Source: Leptasterias polaris
Taxonomy: Eukaryota; Echinodermata; Asteroidea; Forcipulatida; Asteriidae
Reading direction: 5' to 3'
DNA length: 64,000 nucleotides
Assembly: GCA_037783415.1 (NCBI GenBank)
Contig: JAZGTN010000089.1
Span: 3,906,001-3,970,000 of the forward strand
The notes below the pieces were generated by a model. The model was not told the origin of the DNA and made no database searches. It saw only the letters and a list, made by a program, of their open reading frames with translations. Position 1 is the stretch's first letter; every line of letters begins with the position of its first letter. A program made the position numbers and the translations under genes. Below, one piece after another: positions 35,101 through 47,100 of the stretch.

Positions 35101-38100
35101 GACAGCAGAAGGTGTTCCGCAATGGCCACTCACAGTGTGTCGAGGGAACATTTCATCCAAATATTTCTCAAAAAACATATTTATCTATTTGGAAAAATAA
35201 CGGAAGAGGATAGGGAGGGAAATGGGTGAACTCAAGCTATGGTTAATGAGGGATGAACAAGAAAGGTACATTTATGGCATTAGTGAATGGGTCCAGGACG
35301 AATGTTGGCATGTCCCAAAAGCATACTGTTCTCCTTTATAATTGTTTGTAACTTGAGTTGTTCCCTAAAATTGAATTTATTTCCCAGCTCCCTCAAAGTC
35401 ATAACTTTCTAGATGCGCACTGCCTGATGCAAGTGTGCAATAAATTGCCATTGACTACCAACGTGTTGTTTATGTTCATTTTAATACAGCTAGTATACAA
35501 TGCAACAATCCAGGTAATATAACGGGCGGTGATTGGACATTGGTCGCACATGACGGAAGAAGCACCAAGACGAATAGCAAGTTTAGTCCCAACACAAAAA
35601 TAAGCATCACATGCAGTCCTGGTTTTGTACTGGTAGGAAAACCGCAAGTCATTTGTGGAATGGATGGAAGTTGGAATATACCAACGTGTGAAGGTAAGTT
35701 TCCTCAACAGTAACTTGTTTCCCCCCTACAAATGTCTACATTAGTAGCCGGCTCTGTTAACAATATTTAAGAATGTCGATGAGTAATTTACAAGTTTTAT
35801 CAACTTCGTAGAGATCCGGTGTCCACCGCTTAATGAGAGTATTCCCCACGGAAACAGTGAAATGATGAACAGGACGTACAAGCAAGGAGATGTAGTTGAC
35901 TACTTCTGTGATACTGGCTATCGGATCTTTGGCAGTACAACCAGAGTTTGTTCTCTTCACTCCTCGGAGGGAACGTGGTCTCGCCTTAATCCTGTTTGTG
36001 AAGGTAAAACTATACCATCGTTTTATTGGATTCTATGATCCTTGGTGTTGGCATCTTTTGGGGTCAAATCAGTTTCAATTTTTTAATTGACGGTTTATTA
36101 TGATGAGTTTTTTAAAGGTGTCGCATCCTCATGCCATTGTTTCTTTATTGTCTTGTTTGTATTATTTGTCATAATGGTTTATCCTTAACCAACAACAACA
36201 AAAACAAACTAAAATGTGGTACTAATTAATAATATGTTTTCTGTTTACAATGTTACGTGTAACCAAAACCTTGATTTGTTATTTGCAGAGATTGTTTGCC
36301 TTCGTCCCAGTAGCATCCAATATGGAGACTTTTATTTGGAATCAAACAGTATAGGGGGTAAAGTGACATTCTATTGCAGATCGGGATACCGGATTAGAGG
36401 CTCAGAAGTCAGACATTGTCTTCCTAGTGGTAAATGGAGTGGAGAGCTGACATCATGTAATCATGACAGTAAGTCATTCAGGATATCAAAAAACTAGAAT
36501 TGAATTGAATTTATCTCAGGTCCCGTAGTTTTGGGAGGTGGGGGGGGGGGGGTAAGAACTTGTTGATAAGACTTTTCATAAACTTCCAAAAAGGTTGTAT
36601 ATTTGATAAAGTAAGAAAAACATCTGAGCTTGAATACACTTCACTGAGAGAAACAATAGTCACTGGTGCATTTCCAATAGGATTAGGAAAACATTTTATT
36701 TGTAGTATGCCATGTTGATAGTGAAATTCCTGCTGTTTAGATACATTGTATGTATAGCATATAAAAGAAACTGGGCGGGACATACATGTATCTCAACAAA
36801 ATCAGTTTTTTGTTTTAAAAAAGGCTCATTTAGTGAAGCTTTTACATTTTGTTGCAGTTTAATAAAAAATCTTCAATATGGTATGTCATTCATCTGGCAG
36901 GTTTTTACTGTCCAAATCCTGGAGTACCAATGGGAGGGTATATGGAAAATCAAGAGACAGCAAACTTCCAGAAAGGAGGAGTGGTGAGGTATGCATGTCA
37001 CTCAAATCGAGCTTTGATTGGTTCTGCAGAACGACACTGTAATACGTCTAGAAGTTGGTCAGGAGAAGAACCTAAATGTCGAGGTACAGTGTAAGATGAA
37101 GTGGCAGTAGCACACTACAATTACTAAACAGTACACACCTGACTGGCAGTACCACACTACAATTACTAAACAGTGCACACCTCACTGGCAGTAGAACACC
37201 AATTACTAAACAGTACACACCTCACTGGCAGTACCACACTACAATTACTAAACAGTACACACCTGACTGGCAGTAGCACACACTACAATTACTAAACAGT
37301 ACAAACCTGACTGGCAGTGCACACTACAATAACTAAACAGTACAAACCTGACTGGCAATAGCACACCACAATCACTAAACAGTACACACCTGACTGGCAG
37401 TAGCACATTACAATTACTAAACAGTACATACCTGACTGGCAGTAGCACACTACAATTACTAAACAGTACACACCTGACTGGCAATAGCACACTACAATTA
37501 CTAAACAGTACATACCTGACTGGCAGTAGCACACTACAATTACTAAACAGTACAAACCTGACTGGCAGTACCACACTACAATAACTAAACAGTACACATG
37601 CACCTGACTGGCAGTACCACACTACAACTAAACAGTGCACACCTCACTGGCAATAGCACACCACAATCACTAAACAGTACACACCTGACTGGCAGTAGCA
37701 CATTACAATTACTAAACAGTACATACCTGACTGGCAGTAGCACACTACAATTACTAAACAGTACAAACCTGACTGGCAGTAGCACACTACAATTACTAAA
37801 CAGTACACATGCACCTGACTGGCAGTACCACACTACAACTAAACAGTGCACACCTCACTGGCAATAGCACACCACAATCACTAAACAGTACACACCTGAC
37901 TGGCAGTAGCACATTACAATTACTAAACAGTACATACCTGACTGGCAGTAGCACACTACAATTACTAAACAGTACACACCTGACTGGCAGTAGCACACTA
38001 CAATTACTAAACAGTACACACCTGACTGACATATCAATCAATACTTAGCACAACGTTAAGCACACAAGACGCAAAGCACACAAGACATAAGTGCTCCCCA

Positions 38101-41100
38101 CAGCAACCAACGTGTATTATATAAGGTCCATTGTGATTTTTCCCCACAACGCAAGTTTAATTCATGGCCCAATTCATAGAGCTGCTTTTGCAGAAAATAT
38201 TATTAAAGAAATGTTTTTGCTAAACAAAAATGAGCAGGATACCAGTCAGAGATGATGAATGCGACATGGTAGTTTGGCTAGTAACTTTATACTGGTGTGC
38301 TTAAGCAGCTCTATGTAGCTGATACTTTTAGTGCTTAAGCAGCTCTAACAAGCGGGGCCCTGCCCTGATCCTTTGTACTAGATGAGTTGAGTTTTCTTGT
38401 TCACAGGTCCTTTTGACTTTGATGACATAAATGAGGTTGCACTAAAGATGGGTTATGTTGCTGAGAGTCTTGCCATCGATACTTCCAATAATACTGCAAG
38501 TAGGCCTAGATCTAAAGGAAGAAGCATAGATCTAACTTATAGTGGAGGATACGACATCTACTTTGCTTTTGATGCCTCTGGTAGCATTACTAAGCCTCAC
38601 TTTGAAACGGCTCTTGAGTTTGCAAAGATACTTGTTAAAAAGGTATGTATTATCCCTAACAATGAACCTAGCTATACCACTTTTGTTTATAGTACCCTTT
38701 ACTTTAACGATAATTTACATGTATACTGTATACTGTAGCAGTTCTTGAGACCGTTAACACCCAATTCTTCAGTTGAGGGAAGGGAGTGTGTTAAACTGTT
38801 CATGTTGTAGAATGCTCGACTATGAAACATATCCTGCACATGTCATAAAGTATGTGATTACAGAAGGCCCCCTACTTCTTCAAGTGTTTAGAACTCAATC
38901 TTTATTTTATATTAGTTGGAAATGGACATAGATGTGGTTTGTTGGTGCTCAGTGTTAAGTTTGATGTGGGTGCCACGAGCCTATTGTCCTTAGTATAACA
39001 CTATTATATAAATCCCATACGCCCCAATAACACGCGTCTCAACTAAACCTAAACCCACATTACCATAAAAAGTAAGGAAACTAAATGTAGCTTGCATGTT
39101 GAAAAAGAGCAATTCTAAGTATTACACACAAATTACACCCAACTGTTTTTCCCCAAGACTCGGGACAACACTAAGTAGGCCAATACAGTGCTTGTATACA
39201 GTTACTTTTAACGTGCCGTTGGCAGCGCAGCTATGGTTCTCAAACACAAAATCAACACAAAGCAACGTTATCTGCGTTTACCAGCGTTAATGTGACGTCA
39301 TGCGTGGGAGTTCGCTTTGCGTGTACAAACGAACACAGTTGTTTGTGGATGGGAGTTTGATAGTTTTTGAAAGTATGTTTTTCATTAAATTGTTTTTACA
39401 AAGTTTATTGGGTGCTGGAATAGTATGCCATCATTCTGTGACGTTGGTGGATGTTCGGAGAATTTATAAGAATCATGATTTTTGATGCATGTGGGTGGGG
39501 GGGGGGGGGCGGGGGGGCGTCGTTTTGATCGTTGACAACACTCCAATTTTGAGCAAATAATGATTTGCAGCACACATTTCACAGACGACTGTAAACATGA
39601 TTTGTCCCGGCCCAGCTAGCTGCACAAAAAACAAATGTGGGGTACCAGTGTGTCATTTGGCCACATGTCCACCTATTTCAGAACAGGTAAAACTCATCTG
39701 TCTATCCTGTAAAAAATAAACTGTAAGCCCGTTTTTTAATTTAGTTTTTTAGAGTTTACTTGAAGCCAAAACAATTTGAAGCAAGTCCTTTTTGACACTA
39801 CGGTCGACAGTAAAGCCCAAGATTGTGACCAGTGTGTTTCGGGCACCTCTTCTTACCTGTTGAAAGTACAGAGACAGAACGTGTCCACTATAATTAAGAA
39901 ACTTGAAAACACTATATGAGTTTGTAGCTTCAAATATGTACCTTCAAATGTATTTTGACCTTGATACAGTTTACAAATGTATGTGTAGGCCTATATGACA
40001 AGACAGAAATTTGAATCTGCATTAGCTATTTATAGATAAGGCTGGACAGTTTCCTTAAAGATTCTGTATTCTTTGTAGATTGGTGTATCTACTGCCCGAT
40101 ATGCAGCCTGTATTTATGCAACAAGGACGTTACCTTCACTTCTCATTTCTGACGACCAAAATTCAGTAGAAGACGTGCAAGAACGGATTGATAGCCTTGC
40201 TGATTTACGTGGCAGTAATGACTCTGAAATAGGTAAATCTTGAATTAGTTTTTACGAAAGTAATGTATCAATCTATGTATCTAACAATAATTGGCCCTAA
40301 CAGTGTGAGGAGCTGATCTTCACCGCGTGGTATTGACCGGGTCGGGTGGCTGGCCGCTAAACCGTCCGATGGCCTACCGCTACTGAAAACATATTTTAGT
40401 TAATTACTCGTTCAGGTTTTTGTAAAAACAAGTGAAACTCTTTAAAGGTATTATACAGGATTGGCAGAGCTGAAAAAATAATCAGACAAAGTGTTCATGT
40501 TTTGTGTAATCAACCACATACATGAAATAACAAACCTGTGAAAATTTGAGCTCAATTGGTCATCGAGGTCACGAGAAAATAGTGAAAAGAGACCTTATGT
40601 GTTTTCTGTTTTTCAAACATCGAGTTTATTATCGCGCGCGATAAAAACTATTGTTTTACTCATTTCTCAGAAACGATAGCATTTTAGGCAGAAATATTTT
40701 AAGGAACCCTTTCTACCATTACTTACTTTAAACCATGTAAGTTATGTGTGAATCTGTGAACATTTGTGTTTTTCGATCTTACCAATAGTGTATAGGGCCT
40801 TTAAGTTCTTTCCACAGACAGGCCCGATTGACATGGTCAATGACCCTTTGGGCAGTAGGAATCACGGTTTCGCAATATCCACTTAGAAAATACTTTCTGT
40901 ATAGGTTTGTTTATAAACAATACTGCGGTTTCACAGCGTAAAAACATAATTACCAACAAAAATTACAAATTAATTGTTTTCTCAAAAGAATGTGAGGGGA
41001 TCAGTTGCTCTAATTTGTTCAAATGTTCTTACACTTTTCAAATGTATCGAATTGTACAAGAATAATCTGACGAAACTGTTTTTCTTTCAGTTTTTTTATT

Positions 41101-44100
41101 TTTTTTCCCCCTGAGAAAAAAGGTTCATCCCCTTTGTCTGATGACACACATGTGATACAAATAGAAACAACAAATATAACAACTATTCAATATCCAACAA
41201 AAGTTATCGTATTTTGTCACCAGGGACAGGAACTGCAACTGGCAAAGCACTTCAATTCATCCACGAAAATATGATTCCTCTATCTGAGAGGTATAACCGT
41301 CATCGTCCTGGTGCTAAAAAAGTTCTCTTTCTCTTCTCCGACGGTAGGGTTACTCAATCACACTATTTTGAATAATATTTTGGTGGTTTATTTATTGCCC
41401 TTACACCGATTTAGATTTACCACTGTATACCCAGTACTGTCCAGAGTCCTGTGAAAAATATTCTGCCTCCTCTAAGGATCATCCAACATGTTCAAACCTT
41501 TAAAGCTCATACTTACGGTATTCATTTTAAGAACCTTCTCGCAAGTATAGGTGCTAAACAATTTTGTTATGCATGTTAATACAGTGGTAAGTCTATTATA
41601 TTGTTCATTTAGAACACTCCCCACTCCCACAGCAATGATGTCTGGCTAGTGGTAGATGTTTCCTGATTCATTGGGCCTACTGTAAGATAAAATAATTGTA
41701 AACACTTTTGTAACTGTTTACCAAAATTGTTGACTACTTCTATTGGCCCTAAGTCAAGTACCAGTGGTACGAAGCCCCTATAAAGGGACAGGTTATTAAA
41801 AAGAAAAAGAAAATGTAAACAAAATACTGAAATTATTGTAATCCCTCAAAGTAATATTTCATTCCCGCGAAATATTATTTTGTTCTCTTGAAGTATTATT
41901 TTGTTCCCTCAAAATGTTATTTCGTTCCCTCAAAATCATTTTATTCCACGAATAACTTATTGCGTTCCCTCGAATTATTATTTCGAGGGAACAAAATAAT
42001 ATTTCTATAGGGAACAAAATAAACAATATTTCGTGGTGACAAAATAATATTTCGACAGAAGGAAATAATGTTGGTTTGTATTTGTTTTATCTTTTCAATT
42101 GTTTTACCTGTCCCTTTAGGGGCGCCGTATTTCAAGGCCATTCAGACATGCTAATACCCAACAGCTTCAGGGGGCTCTACCATTTGAACCCCTGGACCCC
42201 ATGCCGTACATGCCGTTAATGCTATGACTCCCATGCCCCCTCCACATTTCAAAACAGATTGACGCCCATGCATGAATGGGTGCCTTAAAGTCTGAGAAAA
42301 GTTTGACTTGTTGTATGTAGTCTCATTCGAAAATTGAAAAAGCTACTGTCATTGAGAAAGTGTAGAGAAAGATGCACTTATAAACACTACTCATTAATTT
42401 ATCTCTTGTTTATCCTGGGTGATCCATTAGTAAGAAACACCCACTGATCTCCCATGGATCCCAGCTTACATACCAACCTACAAAAAAGCACTTAAGATAA
42501 AATACACAAAAGGTTAAAGGGAAAAACATTGCACATTCATTAAGAAACACTAGACCCAAGTACTCATAAAAACTACACAATCGCTATAAAATGGATGGAA
42601 TAAGTACAAGGGAAGAATGATGTACTCATGCCATTCTGTTGGCATTTGGAGCAGAACGTAATCTTCTAAATGTGGAAAATGTTCAATTCAGAGCTTGTTT
42701 TTACTCGCCTTTTGATGTCCAATCTACATTATGTCAAATTTATCTTTCATTTCTTCGGCAATTAACACAGTTCATGCATTTACTGAGTGTGATTGTGTTC
42801 AGCTTTGGCAGATTTTGAATTTTCTTTTTAACTAACCGGGCAGATTTGTGGTAGGCCTACTTTGAGAATTTTGTTTTCTTCAAATATTATTAAGCTACGC
42901 TGACTAATAATTCCGATGGATATTTCAGGCCGCACTAACGAGGGAGGTAGTGTAGCTCCTTCTAAAAAACAAGCTGAGATACTTCGAGTTGATTACAAAG
43001 TTCAAATCCACTGCATCGGAGTGACTCATGAAGTCGACATATCCGAGTTACAAGACATAGCATCAAAGCCACTCAGTGAACACTTGTTTCTAATTGCAGA
43101 CTACAGAGAGCTCAATCTGCTAGTCCAGATTATAACACATCAACAACTTGGTAGGTTTTCTATTGACACTTAAATTGAAAATGTTCACGTAGAACTTCTA
43201 CAGAATCAAAAGTGTTTTTTTGTTGTGGGCCAAACTAACACTGAATTTCAAGTGATTTCAAGTAGTGAGAAACTACTGTGGCTTTTCACTTTCCATAATA
43301 TGATGAAAAATATGTTAATTAGGGGCAGGTCAAAACAAGTTACAGGGACTCAACACAGAAGGGCCGGGTAATATTATTTTTATCATTATTCATAACTGTC
43401 CCCACTCTTTTATAGTACAAGAGAGCTGTGAAAATTATGGTATTGAACAAAAACCAGACATAATTACGTGAAAGCCTTTCAACTGATATAGGATAGTTTA
43501 AACTGTCTGAAGATTGATTAATTACAGATTATTCTAAATGTGGTTACAATGGCGGTCCAAAAAAAGCAGTACGAGCCAAGGGAAGAATATCAGGTGGAGA
43601 GGATGCACCATTATACCAATGGCCCTGGCAAGTCGCCCTCTATCATCAGGTACATTCTAACTTAGAGCTCGTTAAAACTGGATAACTTACAATATTCTAG
43701 AGCTAGGCAGTAATATTACAAATTGTAAACAGGTATAATACAAGGAAAGGTCCAGCCACAGTTGTTAAAAGTTACCCATAAAGAGTGGCATTGAAGTTCA
43801 TAAATCCAATGTACAAATTATAACTTGCTGATTAGTTACATGTAAAGCGCACATGAATTGGTATTTTTGTAATTATTATTGCAATGACATTAAACAATAA
43901 TAATACAATAATACCAGTTACTGGCACAAAGGAAATTTTTATTTTTATTTTGCATGCTGTGATATTGGAAATATTAATAATAATGGAGTAATGAACAATA
44001 CATGTAGTGTCAGTATCCCACAATTTTGACAGTCATGATGCATGAACAAAACCCCAGTAACTCAGCCATTTATTTCATTCCTTTAAACCATCTCAGTCAC

Positions 44101-47100
44101 TGGGGAGTAAAACCCAGTGCTGCCAAGAAAGCCTATGTAGTAATCACAAGACAAGCTCCGTCCTCATCCAGGTATCTGTTTACCTGGGTGAAGTGAAGCA
44201 GCTATGGTTAAGTGCCTTGCTCGAGGACACAAACTCATGACTGGGGTTTCCACCCACACCCACACACTATGATGGTTCGGGCAACTGTTGTGTCCATGTA
44301 GTTTTGTTCATGGGACTCCAAATCTGGTGACAAAGCCTACGAACTTGGTCCAAATATGCGTGACAACAGAACTTGGTTCTTATGAGCTTCAGTGAGCTAT
44401 ATGTACGTTATTTGCAGTACATGCTGCATAATTCTCGCAGTGAGATGCTTTAGAAGATAACAATTTTAGGGCTACAAATCTAATCCTTACTCAGACGACA
44501 ACAAAAATGCAATAAGCTTAGCCAATATGTGACTTTCCGCCACAGCTTGACACTGCAATTTATTTAAGTGCTATTAATACCTGCAATTAAACGCCAAATA
44601 ATAACACTATATAAAACAACAATTTGTAAAATGGCAAGGAGCCGGATACCGGACCTAGGGCAAACCGGCTTGAACAGACGAACAAAACATACATGTACTG
44701 AAGGACAACCATAAACGTACCAATGGCCACACCAAGGACTACCACGCACTTACCAAAGTGGCCACACCAAGGACTTACCAACATAAGTGACCACACCAAG
44801 GACTATACCGAGCCCTATCCAAAGTGGCCACACCAAGAGGGGGGTACCACATCCTTACCAACATAAACAGCTGAGCTACCTAGGACATTACCATTAATTA
44901 TAAACGATAAAAAGAGAGAAGTGTATCCCAGTCCTAGTAACACATCATAAATTCCCCAAGTTGGAAAACGAGGGGGACAGGTAAGATAGCCCGACCGAAA
45001 CACGGATGGCACTATCGTAAGAAAAATTACATAACCTTGGCCATTACAACTAAAAATTACGTGATACACTTTTACCTACAAATGAAATTATAAGACCTTT
45101 ACTATTTTTTGTAATTTTCTGCAAAAATCTGCCCTTTCAAAGGTGGAGCCATAGGGGAGGAGGCGGGTTATAAAGGTTGACTTAAATCACAAGCTGTGAC
45201 AAAGTGACGCTAAGCAAGAACAATTTCCCTCAAAAAGGGTAACAAACGACCTGCCAATATTGTGCTCTCATTGGCTGACCTATTTAACTTGAGGACCTAT
45301 CAAATCGTTTTCGCCACTATGCCTATGCTGAATGGTTGTTGGCCCGATCATCTGGATCCGCCAAACCAGTATAAATACATTCACACATCACAATTGCCAG
45401 AATGGACCAGAACGTCCAACCGTCAACACAGTGACAGTACATGCACATCATCAGCCTGATCCATCACAGATGCATGGCACTGCCGATCCAAGCATGAACG
45501 CACAGACTAGGAGAAATGTGCCGAGTGTAAAACATTTGATCATAAAATTGATAAAATGAACTGTCAATATGTTTTAAAGCTCAAGTATAAAAAGCACAGG
45601 GTGTTGTTTATTTGTTATTTTACAGGGAGACTTCTTCTGTGGTGGCACCCTTATTGCTAAGAATTGGGTTCTTACTGCAGCTCATTGCCTGACAGAGAGC
45701 AAGTCCTGGGATGGTATCAAGGTGTATACAGGTACATACAATTTACTGTCTACCCGCATGAGGATGTTTTCAAAGGCATCTCAATTGCAATTTTATTATT
45801 TTGACTTTGGAAAAAAACAGCTTGTTTTGCTTGTTTTGCTTGTTTTGCATAACGTGACTGGGTCAAAACTACGTCTGATTATTGTGCAGACCGCATACAA
45901 GTATTTGAGGAGATTTGCAGGTTTGCATGGTGGAGGTTCTTATACTATAGTAACTCTTTGTGTAAAACTTTTCAATTAGTGCAGGGTTCTGGGAAGAACG
46001 TAGGTTTACCTGACACTTTGAACATGCTCTATTCATCATCAACATTACATAGTGTACTGCATGGCTTTCTATATGAATTGCTCAGTATCACTGTGTATTG
46101 CATGGTTCTCTATTTGAATTGCTCAGTATCACTGTGTACTGCATGATGCAGGGTTCTCTGTTTGAATTGCTCAGTATCACTGTGTACTGCAGGGTTCTCT
46201 ATTTGAATTGCTCAGTATCACTGTGTACTGCACGGCCGTTCCGCAGTATTAAAATGTGCACGCCCTCAGTGTTCACGCTGCGTCCAGTTCATTCTGACAA
46301 GTTACGCGCGCGCGACATTTGCAAGTTTATGTTTACACCTGAAAAAGGTCACGTTTTGTGATTTGCATATCACCATTTCCTTAAATTTCATTGGTCGCAG
46401 GAATGTTTTGAATAAAAATAGTGATAATTCTCATGAATATTCATCTGATTAATCCTTACTTGGATCTCCGAGGTCAATTCAGCCATGTGAGCTGCAATCC
46501 AGGGGCCACTGCGTACGGGGTGTCATGGTGTCGTCGTTTTACTATTTTGGCGTGCGAATGACGTGCAAAAGAGTGTTATTTTATGGAAATAAGAGTTTTC
46601 ATCAACAAAATCTGACCACAGATGTTTAAAAGAAGCATACTCCAAGCCAATCAGGATAAAAGAAGGTAAAAGACAGCGGGATGATTTGTGATATTAGAGA
46701 TTTTGTTTGGTTATTTTCCAACGTGTGAAAAATGATCTTTCGTTTATTATGTACATTCAATACACTATAATATACAGAGGCTACGTAGAGTTTGCATACG
46801 TTCATTTTGTACATCGTTGTGTCAGTGTCGGGATATTTTCATGACTGATTTCAAACTAGCCTAGGCCCTATGATTTAAGTTGTTAGGCCTACTGTATCTG
46901 TGTTTTCAAAACAATTTTTTACTAGGGTATATATTATAGGCCTACTTTTTTGAATGAAAACTGGAAAAAATTTCATTCTACATGTACATACAATCCTCCG
47001 ATCCATCATGCCAACCCAAATGCAAATAATAATATACTAAATCGTGATTTGATTCTGGTCCCTGGGTGTCTGGAATAACACGTTTCTTGAAGTGAACTGT

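Noticed and set aside
37248..38048. Several overlapping 60-130 residue open frames on both strands
   Set aside because: They run through the 42-bp minisatellite; the unit length is a multiple of three, so open frames arise automatically.
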